Source: Flavobacteriaceae bacterium
GTDB taxonomy: Bacteria > Bacteroidota > Bacteroidia > Flavobacteriales > Weeksellaceae
Direction of reading: 5' to 3'
Length of the DNA: 63,416 nt
Assembly (NCBI GenBank): GCA_012522185.1
Contig: JAAYKY010000010.1
Span: forward strand, 1-63,416
Shown here: positions 46,029 to 53,532 of the stretch, piece after piece
Position numbering within the stretch: position 1 is the first letter of the stretch
Layout: every line of letters begins with the position of its first letter
The notes under the pieces: generated by a model
What the model saw: only the letters and a program-made list of their open reading frames with translations
Told to the model about the DNA's origin: nothing
The model's database searches: none
Program-made: the position numbers and the translations under genes

Positions 46029-46937
46029 TTATTTGTACAATTTCACAGCGGATTTGAGTTTGTTTTTTATTTCATCGGCCAGAGATTTTGGTTCTAAGAC
46101 TTGAACAAATTCGCTATGATAAAGGATTTCGGTCAAGAAATCATAGGTTGGAACGAGTTTGAGTTTGACGGTCATTTCGCCGGGTTTTTCATTTTCGTCT
46201 TTTAGGATTTCCTGCGAGCGGTGCAGGGGCATGGTTCGGATGTAATTTCCCTGGTTATGGGTGAATTTCAGGATGATTTCTTGAGGCTTTTGTCCATTGG
46301 GACCGATGATTCCAAAACAATTTTTGAAATGTTCCTTGGGCTGAATGTCCTGTGGGAATTGAAATTTAATTTGGGTGATATCAAGTGCGTAAAGGCGATC
46401 GAGACCAAAGGTGCGAAATTCTTTTCGGTGGAGGTCATAAGCAAAAACATACCATCTTTTACGGAATTCTTTCAGAAGATAAGGTTCCACCGTACGCAGT
46501 TCGACGTCTTCTTCGTAAAACTTTTTGTATCGGAACTGAATTTGAAGTCGGTTTTGAATGGCATAAATAATTCCGCTGAGGTGCTGAGTTCCATCGGGTT
46601 CTCGGGTTTCGAACTGAATGAATTCAGAAATGGACTGATTGAGGTTGAGTACCTGAAAAATATCGAGTGCTTCAAACATCCTTTCGCTGTATTCATCCTG
46701 ATGATCTTCGGTGATTTTATAAACTTTTCGGGAACGATCAAAATCGATTGCAATTCCATACAATGCATCAATTTCTTTGAGATCGCGCTGAAAAGTACGT
46801 TTAGAGATTTGGAAATTCATTTCGTGAAGTTCGGATTCGGATTCGAGTTTTTCTAGAATTTCTTCGAAAGACGAAGGTTTGGATCTCAGTTTCTGGATGA
46901 TGATGCGGTGGCGGGCTAGTGTTTCTTGTTTGGACAT
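46029..46937 (-). CDS. WYL-domain transcriptional regulator
   Basis: 302 aa from the Met at 46937. The N-terminal part is an HTH-like domain (about 20-75: RHRIIIQKLRSKPSSFEEILEKL...SKRTFQRDLKEIDALYG). The WYL domain follows (about 130-215), with the conserved residues in LKEFRKRWYVFAYDLHRKEFRTFGLDRLYAL, and a WCX-like C-terminus. The ATG 12 codons upstream (46973) overlaps the promoter -7 box, so it is not used. WYL regulators often control defence and DNA-repair genes by binding nucleic-acid ligands. Confidence 0.86.
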   Translation of the reverse strand: MSKQETLARHRIIIQKLRSKPSSFEEILEKLESESELHEMNFQISKRTFQRDLKEIDALYGIAIDFDRSRKVYKITEDHQDEYSERMFEALDIFQVLNLNQSISEFIQFETREPDGTQHLSGIIYAIQNRLQIQFRYKKFYEEDVELRTVEPYLLKEFRKRWYVFAYDLHRKEFRTFGLDRLYALDITQIKFQFPQDIQPKEHFKNCFGIIGPNGQKPQEIILKFTHNQGNYIRTMPLHRSQEILKDENEKPGEMTVKLKLVPTYDFLTEILYHSEFVQVLEPKSLADEIKNKLKSAVKLYK

Positions 46938-46970
46938 AGGGTTTTGTTTTTTTAAGTTTAGAGTTCTTGT

Positions 46971-46996
46971 CAAATCTAAGGAATTGGAGCGACAAA
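46971..46996 (-). promoter_or_regulatory. Probable promoter of the WYL regulator gene
   Basis: Minus-strand -7 box TAGATTTG (46971-46978), with TTTG 14 bp upstream (46993-46996), a shorter than usual spacing. The box overlaps the upstream candidate ATG, favouring the start at 46937. Confidence 0.4.
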
Positions 46997-47047
46997 TTGT
47001 GGCGTTTTGTGCTAATTTTAGAAAATTTGATAAAAATAAGTTTCGTT

Positions 47048-48181
47048 TTAATTCTTTCCGAAACCTATCGGGATTCTGGTTTTGCCGTTTTCAAAATTCA
47101 TTTCCTTTTGATTATAAATATCGGTCAAATTCATAGGTTTACTAATCTGGGTTTGAAAACCTAATTTGTCGGAAAGTTGCTGTGCTTTTTGAGTTTCCAA
47201 TTCTTTGAATTCGTATTGGGCAATCAGTCTTCCCTTTCTGAGCAGTGCAGAATCGACTTTGGATAAATCGGTGTTGAAAGAGCAAATAATCTGAATATTT
47301 AGACAGTCTGACAAGAGTCCGTCCGATAAATTTAATAAGGTTGAAACGGGCGAATAGCCATTTTCTTCCCGATCCATAATGATGTTTTCGGCATCTTCAA
47401 TGACAAAAACCGAATTGGGATTATTGATGAGTAATTTCATCAAATTGGGATTGGTAATTTCGGTTGCCATATTGGGTGGAAGAAAAATAACTTTCTTTTT
47501 GAGAGATGTAATCAAGTATCGGATATACGAAGTTTTTCCTGTTCCGGGATTTCCGTGAAGCAAGATTAACCCTTTGTCCTTTTTCTTTTGAAGCCGCGAC
47601 AAAATGGTTTTGTGAACAGCCAGAAAATCATCGTTGTAATTATCTTCAATTTTTAACTTTGGTTTTTGGATGAGAAATTCTTCTAAATCCAAACCATAAG
47701 GCTCATTGACAATCAAATGAATTTCCGGGGTGCTTCTTCTATTTCTATGTCTGAATTTGATTATTGACTTTCTGATAGTTTCAACAAAATCAATCTTGGT
47801 TTTTCTGAATAAAAACCGAACATCAGAATTATTGGTGTCAAAGTAAATCAATAAATCTTCATTGAGAATGAAAAGCAAATCATCAAATTCTGCCGATGAA
47901 TTTTTGCGTGAATACAATTGAATTTTACTGTAATGTAGATTTTTAATTTCATTTCGATATTGGGATAGAAACCATTCCAAAGCTTTTTTACAGTTGATGT
48001 TTTCTTCTTCAATAAAATTTGGGATTTCTCCAAAATAAGACATAAACAATCCAAGTTCATTGAGATAACTTCGGCGTTTTTCACCGAAAATAAAGTTCTT
48101 GTCAAATTGATTTGTATGATCAGAAAAACGATTTTGATTAAATTTCTCTGAATGGGTCTGAATGAATTTTTCTATTTGCAT
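47048..48181 (-). CDS. AAA family ATPase, Bcs1-like
   Basis: 377 aa. The N-terminal 190 residues have no recognised domain; they are charged and mixed alpha-beta. The AAA domain holds Walker A LLHGNPGTGKTSYIRYL (about 214-230), Walker B SVFVIEDAENIIM (about 263-275) and sensor 1 IQIICSFNTD (about 309-318), followed by arginines in LLRKGRL. The Bcs1-like family in bacteria is uncharacterised. No membrane segment is seen, unlike mitochondrial Bcs1. It lies between a phosphoesterase and the WYL regulator. Confidence 0.82.
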   Translation of the reverse strand: MQIEKFIQTHSEKFNQNRFSDHTNQFDKNFIFGEKRRSYLNELGLFMSYFGEIPNFIEEENINCKKALEWFLSQYRNEIKNLHYSKIQLYSRKNSSAEFDDLLFILNEDLLIYFDTNNSDVRFLFRKTKIDFVETIRKSIIKFRHRNRRSTPEIHLIVNEPYGLDLEEFLIQKPKLKIEDNYNDDFLAVHKTILSRLQKKKDKGLILLHGNPGTGKTSYIRYLITSLKKKVIFLPPNMATEITNPNLMKLLINNPNSVFVIEDAENIIMDREENGYSPVSTLLNLSDGLLSDCLNIQIICSFNTDLSKVDSALLRKGRLIAQYEFKELETQKAQQLSDKLGFQTQISKPMNLTDIYNQKEMNFENGKTRIPIGFGKN

Positions 48182-48242
48182 AAGATATTGGGTTTATTCT
48201 ACAAATATGAAGACTCATAACGCCATATAGCGTCGCTTTGAA

Positions 48243-48848
48243 TTAAATATCAAAAACAACCGGAATATTTCGAAGTTCGTAATTTTCGTTGAGGACGGAA
48301 GCATTTGAAAAAGTCGTCTTTAGTGATTTTTCTATCCCGTACGCATCGTGAATATGTCCGAAAAGATGAAGTTTGGGTTGAATGTCAAGTACTTTTTGCA
48401 ATAAATCAGCACATCCGAAATTGATTTTACCGGCACGATCCAAAATTCCCAAAGGCGGATGATGTGAGATCAAAACCTCTGTGTTTTTGGGAATATGTTT
48501 GATTTTTTCAAAATAAGTTCCATCAATGTCTTCTGAGATAAATTTGGGAAGACCCCAGAATTTTGTGTTTTCTATGGTCACGCCCGAATGGCAGAGATAA
48601 TAACAGTTTTTGGGTAAGATTTTCTGAATTTCATTTTGGGATTTTCCTTCCAGAAAATTATCGTGATTCCCGCCGATGAAAATTTTGTATTTGTAATTCA
48701 GGCCGAAAAACCAATTCAGAAAATCATGAAATTCTGCTTTTGTCCCGGCAAAAGAAAAATCACCGGAATGGATGAGGACATCGGATTCCGGTAATTCTTT
48801 TAAATCTTTGTGTTGATTATGTGTGTCGGATAAGTGGAGGAGGCGCAT
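48243..48848 (-). CDS. Calcineurin-like metallophosphoesterase
   Basis: 201 aa. All metallophosphoesterase motifs are visible: SDTHNQH (residues 7-13), SGDFSF, GGNHDNF (about 59-65), SHHPPLG and LFGHIHDAYG. It hydrolyses phosphodiesters or phosphomonoesters with two metal ions; substrate unknown. No signal peptide, so cytoplasmic. It lies 36 bp downstream of the exonuclease gene and 61 bp upstream of the AAA ATPase gene, suggesting a shared transcript. Confidence 0.88.
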   Translation of the reverse strand: MRLLHLSDTHNQHKDLKELPESDVLIHSGDFSFAGTKAEFHDFLNWFFGLNYKYKIFIGGNHDNFLEGKSQNEIQKILPKNCYYLCHSGVTIENTKFWGLPKFISEDIDGTYFEKIKHIPKNTEVLISHHPPLGILDRAGKINFGCADLLQKVLDIQPKLHLFGHIHDAYGIEKSLKTTFSNASVLNENYELRNIPVVFDI

Positions 48849-48884
48849 TTGTTTTTTTTATTTAATTTAAAATTTTTAACAACC

Positions 48885-49391
48885 TCAAAACACCCTCATC
48901 GCAATATGCGCACAGGCTTCGGCATCGGCCAAAGCGTTGTGGTGAGTTTCCAACTCAAAGCCTAAATACTTTGAAACCGTTGGTAATCGATGATTCGGCA
49001 AATGAGGAAATAGTGCTTTTGACTTTCGATAAGTGCAGAAAAACGGATTTTGGTGCAAGGGCAACTGATAAGTTTCTAAAACCGCCTTTAAGCAACCTTC
49101 ATCAAATACACTATTGTGTGCGACCAAAGGCATGTTTTTAAGCCTTTTGGATAAATCCTGCCAGAGTTCCGGGAATTCGGCTGCATATTGGGTATCCTCT
49201 GCAAGCAATCCGTGTACTTGCGTATTCCAATAACTGTAAAAATTGGGAACGGGTTTTATCAACTCATAATATTTATCAACGACTATACCCTCCTCGACGA
49301 ACACCAAACCGATACTGCAAACGCTGCTTCTGTGTTGGTTGGCGGTTTCGAAATCTAAGGCAACAAAGGATTTCATTTGTGAATTTTTCAT
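48885..49391 (-). CDS. DEDDh 3'-5' exonuclease
   Basis: 168 aa, DnaQ-like. The catalytic set is Asp and Glu in ALDFETANQ (residues 13 and 15), Asp in HNSVFDEGCL (about 97) and His and Asp in HHNALADAEACAHI (about 153-158). Length is as in stand-alone exonucleases rather than polymerase subunits. The motif ETANQHRSSVCSIGLVFVEEG is typical of the Bacteroidota group called 3'-5' exonuclease. The start could be codon 1 or the Met at codon 6. A likely first gene of an exonuclease-phosphoesterase-ATPase group. Confidence 0.88.
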   Translation of the reverse strand: MKNSQMKSFVALDFETANQHRSSVCSIGLVFVEEGIVVDKYYELIKPVPNFYSYWNTQVHGLLAEDTQYAAEFPELWQDLSKRLKNMPLVAHNSVFDEGCLKAVLETYQLPLHQNPFFCTYRKSKALFPHLPNHRLPTVSKYLGFELETHHNALADAEACAHIAMRVF

Positions 49392-49549
49392 GACTAATTT
49401 CCCATGATATTTAAACCTTTAAATTTAACCTAAATTAATAAATATTTTCTTCAAGCTCATTACGGTTTATCGCAACTGAATTAATTTTCCAAAATTAAAA
49501 CTTAGGTAAGTCAATCTATGTCGCGGTAAAAAAAAGAAATTTAATTCTT

Positions 49550-50167
49550 CTAGAAAATCAGTTTGTTGATCCAATCGATTTCATCTTGATTGATGGAATG
49601 TCCAAAATTTTCATAGACTTTCAGGGTGACTTCGGCATTCATTTCTTTGAGCATTTTTTCGGTGGCATAAACCCTTTCGATGGGAACGTGAAAATCGGGA
49701 TCGCTTGTTCCGATGAAAACCGGAGTTTCTTGGAAATCTCCTTTGTAATTAGATGAATTTATCTCTTCGCCAATAAGTCCACCGATGATCGCTGCTGCAC
49801 CACCGTATTTCTGCGCATTCCGGCTGATGTATTCCAAAAGCAAACAAGCGCCTTGGGAAAACCCAAAGAAATAAATGTTTTCGGATTTGATTCCAGCTTC
49901 CATAGCGACCAGAACGGTTTCTCCGATGTTTTCCAAAGCCGAACTCAGCCAGGGTTCATTGGCATCGACGGGCGCCATAAAAGAATGCGGATACCAAGTG
50001 TTTTGGGTGGCTTGGGGAGCCAAAATGGCAAATCCGTCCAGATTCAGATATTGGGAAATGCCGATGATGTCTTCGGAATTACTGCCGCGCCCGTGGATCA
50101 TAATCAGGACTTTTTCGGCGGTATTAAGTTCCGCTCCGGAGGTTTTTATATTGAGAATATGTTTCAT
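49550..50167 (-). CDS. Alpha/beta hydrolase, phospholipase/carboxylesterase family (MhqD-like)
   Basis: 205 aa. The serine nucleophile is in GFSQGACLLLEY (about 99-110), the oxyanion motif is HGRGSNSEDI (about 25-34), the acid Asp is in GTSDPDFHVP and the His is in FGHSINQDE. It resembles YvaK/MhqD-type esterases. In B. subtilis, mhqO and mhqD are both induced by quinones and catechols, and here too this gene lies 4 bp downstream of a ring-cleaving dioxygenase gene, so I infer a detoxification role. Confidence 0.82.
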   Translation of the reverse strand: MKHILNIKTSGAELNTAEKVLIMIHGRGSNSEDIIGISQYLNLDGFAILAPQATQNTWYPHSFMAPVDANEPWLSSALENIGETVLVAMEAGIKSENIYFFGFSQGACLLLEYISRNAQKYGGAAAIIGGLIGEEINSSNYKGDFQETPVFIGTSDPDFHVPIERVYATEKMLKEMNAEVTLKVYENFGHSINQDEIDWINKLIF

Positions 50168-50171
50168 TTTT

Positions 50172-51104
50172 TTAATTTAAATCGGGTAATAAACTTTCAA
50201 TTTGCGTTCTTGCGGGTTCATATTGTTGTGGGAGTTTTAATGAATTCCCCAATTCTTCCAAAGGTTCATCAATCGTAAATCCGGGATTATCGGTAGCGAT
50301 TTCGAAAAGGACTCCGCCCGGTTCTCTGAAATAAAGCGAATAGAAATAATCGCGGTCAATTTTGGGTGTAATATTCAATCCGGCCGAAAGGATTTTCTCA
50401 CGGAATTCCATCAGAACATCGTCATTCTTCACCCTGAAAGCAATGTGGTGATTGGTTCCGGCAGAATTGATACCGCGTTCGGCAGTCGGATCTTCGAGAA
50501 TGTCGATCAGATTGGCAGTTTCGATGGCTTCGGTGGCGAAACGATATCGGTTTCCGTCTTCTTGTTGAAGTTGATAGCCGAGCAATTCGGTGAGGACTTT
50601 GGAAGTTGCATCGGCATTGTTCAGCGTAAGAGTTGTGGTATAAAAACCTTTGGTGGCAAAGTCGGAAGAGATTTCTTCGGTCGTCCAAACTTTGCGGTTG
50701 TCAGGTTTTTTTGGTTCCACGAATTCCAGTTCCAGTCCGTCCGGATCTTGAAAGGAAATCATTTTTTCGCCCAGTATGTTTCCTTCTTTGTAGTCGATGT
50801 TGAAAGCTTTCAATCGGTTTTTCCAGAATTCAAGGGCTCCTTGTGGGACTGAATAAGCGATATGAGTTGCCATTCCGGCGCCGTTTCGTCCGGGATTGAT
50901 TCCTTCCCAGGGAAAGAAAGTCAGAAGGGTTCCCGGTTCGCCGCCTTCATTCCCGAAATAGAAATGATAGGTTTTGGGGTCGTCGAAATTCACGGTTTTT
51001 TTGACGAGTCGCTGTCCTAGAATCCGGGTATAAAAATCGAGGTTTCTTTTTGCGTTTCCCGCAATAGCGGTGATATGGTGTAATCCTAATATTTTGTTTT
51101 CCAT
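50172..51104 (-). CDS. Ring-cleaving dioxygenase, VOC/glyoxalase family (MhqO-like)
   Basis: 310 aa with two tandem VOC domains. The N-domain starts HHITAIAGNAKRNLDFYTRILGQRLVKKTVNFDDP (about 9-43). The C-domain has metal ligand His in TNHHIAFRVKNDD (about 218-230) and Glu in GVLFEIATDNPGF (about 270-282). The build matches the MhqA/MhqO (YdfO) family of ring-cleaving dioxygenases acting on hydroquinones. A -7 box TAACTTTG (minus strand, 51122-51129) lies 18 bp upstream. It probably forms a two-gene operon with the hydrolase gene. Confidence 0.86.
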   Translation of the reverse strand: MENKILGLHHITAIAGNAKRNLDFYTRILGQRLVKKTVNFDDPKTYHFYFGNEGGEPGTLLTFFPWEGINPGRNGAGMATHIAYSVPQGALEFWKNRLKAFNIDYKEGNILGEKMISFQDPDGLELEFVEPKKPDNRKVWTTEEISSDFATKGFYTTTLTLNNADATSKVLTELLGYQLQQEDGNRYRFATEAIETANLIDILEDPTAERGINSAGTNHHIAFRVKNDDVLMEFREKILSAGLNITPKIDRDYFYSLYFREPGGVLFEIATDNPGFTIDEPLEELGNSLKLPQQYEPARTQIESLLPDLN

Positions 51105-51200
51105 GATGATATGTTTTATTACAAAGTTAGGGGATAGGGGTGAGGTGTGTGTTGATGTAGATTAAGAAATCTTCGGTTCGTAATTCGAAGTCAGAGCTTC

Positions 51201-51346
51201 GAAGTTAGAAGGTGTGCATTGTTTATGCCTAATTGACGTTGACTGATTTTTAAACCACAAAGAGCAGGAAGATTTTTCACTCAGGTCGCAATATCTACTT
51301 CGGAAGATTTTTAAGGGGTTAGTTGTCATTCAGAACACGAAGAATG
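51201..51346. repeat. Direct repeat, copy 1
   Basis: About 146 bp that recurs at 51670-51812, with a nearly identical core of about 83 bp (51238-51320 against 51709-51782 region). It begins with GAAGTTAGAAGGTGT. It lies in the 1-kb gap between mhqO and the MATE gene. Confidence 0.75.
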
Positions 51347-51523
51347 AGTGAGAAGAATCCGAATTTTTAAGTTAAAATGAGGCCTGGATTTTGGCTATTT
51401 TTGGCATTAAAAATCGAAGTCCAAATTTCGCCGTTTTGGGGTATCGTCTTTTTGGGATTTATGGCGTTTTTGTCCTATTATGGCGTTTTCATCCACGTAT
51501 GTCATGGTTTTTTGGAGTTTTCT

Positions 51524-51589
51524 GACTGGGAGTATACTGGGGGTTGACTGGGAGTAGACTGGGAGTATCTATGGAGTATCTATGGAATA
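51524..51589. repeat. 11-bp tandem repeat
   Basis: Six consecutive 11-bp units from 51524: GACTGGGAGTA, TACTGGGGGTT, GACTGGGAGTA, GACTGGGAGTA, TCTATGGAGTA, TCTATGGAATA. The period equals one helical turn. It sits between the two direct repeats. Confidence 0.75.
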
Positions 51590-51669
51590 AGGTGTTATTT
51601 TTCGCCGTTTAGGGGTATTTTTATTTTTTGGATGGGTGTTTTTTTGATGAGTTTGGAGGATGGAATTTA

Positions 51670-51812
51670 GAAGTTAGAAGGTGTTTATGCTTAATTAGTG
51701 TTGACTGATTTTTAAACCACAAAGAGCAGGAAGATTTTTCACTCAGGGCGCAATATCTACTTCGGAAGATTTTTAAGGGGTTCGTTGTCATTCCGAAGCC
51801 TCGAAGAATGAT
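51670..51812. repeat. Direct repeat, copy 2
   Basis: Second copy of the 51201-51346 repeat. Beyond the common core the right parts diverge: copy 2 continues into the TTGTCATTC element at 51785. Confidence 0.75.
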
Positions 51813-51864
51813 GGTGAGGAATCTCTATACGCTCCTTAGATCCATCCTATCGTCTGGATGACAA
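51785..51864. repeat. Dispersed palindromic element with TTGTCATTC ends
   Basis: An 80-bp element bounded by TTGTCATTC (51785-51793) and GGATGACAA (51856-51864), imperfect inverted ends, with an interior GAGGAATCT typical of short dispersed repeats seen in many Bacteroidota. No coding capacity. Further right, the ACCACAAGG / AAGGCACAAGG / GCACAAGG stretches (51940-51985) resemble another small dispersed repeat. The rest of the 51105-52115 gap shows no gene. Confidence 0.55.
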
Positions 51865-52115
51865 GGAGCTCGAAGCTCGAAACTCGTAAAAATACAATAT
51901 ACAGCAAAAATTCCTTTGAGCTTTGTGGTAAAATTATCTAACCACAAGGGACGCTAAGAAGGCACAAGGAACACAGAGAAAGCACAAGGATTTTTACCAT
52001 TAAGGAATTAAGGTTGTTAAGAGGGAAAGTTCGAAAAAAATACATTATAGATTTCTGCAATATACATTTTACAATTCCCAAAAACATTATTCTTAATTTC
52101 GGGATTTATTTAGCT

Positions 52116-53459
52116 ATGTTGAATTTCCTTCCGAAGAATTATAAAACTATCATCCGACTGGCTTTTCCGATTATTCTGGCCAATGCTTCGGCGCCTTTGT
52201 TGGGGCTTGCCGATACGGCTGCAATCGGACAAACGGGCGATGCCATTGATTTAGGCGGTATGGCTTTGGCGACTTTGGTATTCAGTTTTGTGTATTGGGG
52301 TTTTGGTTTTTTGCGAATGGGAACCACGGGATTTATTGCACAGGCAAGGGGAGCGAAAGACCATCAGGAAGTGCTCACTGTGCTTTATCGGTCAGTACTT
52401 CTGGGATTGAGCATCGGGATTTTGTTGATTCTTTTGCAGACTTTTATTTTGAAATTGGCGACGGTTTGGATGAGTGCAAGCGAAGAAGTAATTGCGTTGG
52501 TAGGCGAATATTTTCGGATTCGAATTTGGGGTGCGCCTGCGACTTTGATTACCTATGCATTGTTGGGTGGATTCATCGGATTGGGAAAAACCAAAGAATT
52601 GCTTTGGGTGCAATTATTGCTCAACGGCGTGAACATCGGTCTGAATGTCCTTTTTGTGGTGGGTTTTCAAATGGGGATTAAGGGAATTGCGGCAGGAACG
52701 GTGATTGCGGAATACATCGCTTTGTTTTTTGCTTGGTATTTGCTGAGCAATCGTCTGGAAATTCGCCGTCCTGTTCAAGAAATTAAACAATTATGGAATG
52801 TCATTTTGGAACGAAGTAAAGTTGTGGCTTTGTTCAAAGTGAACGGTGATATTATGATTCGGACTTTTGCCCTTTTGGCGGGATTTGCCTGGTTTGCCGA
52901 TCAGGGTGCACAGTTTGGCGACAGCATTTTGGCTGCCAATCATGTATTGCTTCAGTTCGTTTCGCTATCGGCTTTCTTTCTGGACGGATATGCCTATGTG
53001 ATGGAGATGCTGAGCGGAAAAACCATTGGTGAGAAAAATCTAAAGGAATTTAAATTTCAGTTAAAAGATTCCACCATTATTGCCGGAGTGACAGCTTTTC
53101 TTTTGGGATTTTTCTTTTATGCGCTCGGGCCTTATTTTATTCCGCTTTTAAGTCAAGACGGGGAGGTTCAGGCCATCGCTAAGGGACATTTGCTATTTGC
53201 GGGAATTTATATTCTGTTTTCCTTTGTGGCTTTTCAGTTGGATGGTGTGTTCATCGGGGCGACCCAAAGCCGTGAAATGCGGAATGCTTCGATTATTTCT
53301 CTAATTCTCTTTGTAGGAGCAAGTTTTATCCTGACGGACGATTTCGGGAACCGCGGTTTGTGGCTCTCGTTTATTATCTATGTCATCGTGAGAGGAATTA
53401 GTCTGGGGCTTTATTTGCCGAAATTGATTCGGGTGAAGTTTCCAAAACTTATTAATTGA
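52116..53459 (+). CDS. MATE family multidrug efflux transporter
   Basis: 447 aa from the ATG at 52116; the frame is open for 34 further codons, but the extra part is not family-like. 12 hydrophobic segments. The N-terminal MATE motif PIILANASAPLLGLADTAAIGQTGD (about 19-43) is followed by GLGKTKELLWVQLLLNGVNIGLNVLFVVGF and by DGYAYVMEMLSGKTIGEKN, both typical of the DinF-like subfamily. It exports drugs or other organic compounds using Na+ or H+. It stands alone after a repeat-rich gap and is followed by a convergent T9SS gene. Confidence 0.88.
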   Translation: MLNFLPKNYKTIIRLAFPIILANASAPLLGLADTAAIGQTGDAIDLGGMALATLVFSFVYWGFGFLRMGTTGFIAQARGAKDHQEVLTVLYRSVLLGLSIGILLILLQTFILKLATVWMSASEEVIALVGEYFRIRIWGAPATLITYALLGGFIGLGKTKELLWVQLLLNGVNIGLNVLFVVGFQMGIKGIAAGTVIAEYIALFFAWYLLSNRLEIRRPVQEIKQLWNVILERSKVVALFKVNGDIMIRTFALLAGFAWFADQGAQFGDSILAANHVLLQFVSLSAFFLDGYAYVMEMLSGKTIGEKNLKEFKFQLKDSTIIAGVTAFLLGFFFYALGPYFIPLLSQDGEVQAIAKGHLLFAGIYILFSFVAFQLDGVFIGATQSREMRNASIISLILFVGASFILTDDFGNRGLWLSFIIYVIVRGISLGLYLPKLIRVKFPKLIN

Positions 53460-53483
53460 ACCCATAAGATGGAAAATAAAAAA

Positions 53484-53511
53484 ACCTGTCAAGTTTTGAT
53501 TTTTGACAGGT
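53484..53511 (-). terminator. Terminator of the T9SS cargo gene
   Basis: ACCTGTCAA (53484-53492) pairs with TTGACAGGT (53503-53511), followed on the minus strand by a run of T. It lies 22 bp past the stop codon. Confidence 0.7.
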
Positions 53512-53532
53512 AATTGAATTATAAATTCTGTA

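Noticed and set aside
46221-46856. 211-codon plus-strand ORF antisense to the WYL regulator
   Set aside because: It is entirely inside the regulator gene on the other strand; the protein has no recognisable domain and the minus-strand frame shows clear WYL and HTH features.
47064-47080. CCTATCGGGATTCTGG as another REP-like palindrome
   Set aside because: It lacks the CCTACGG core and symmetrical arms; it is coding sequence of the AAA ATPase.
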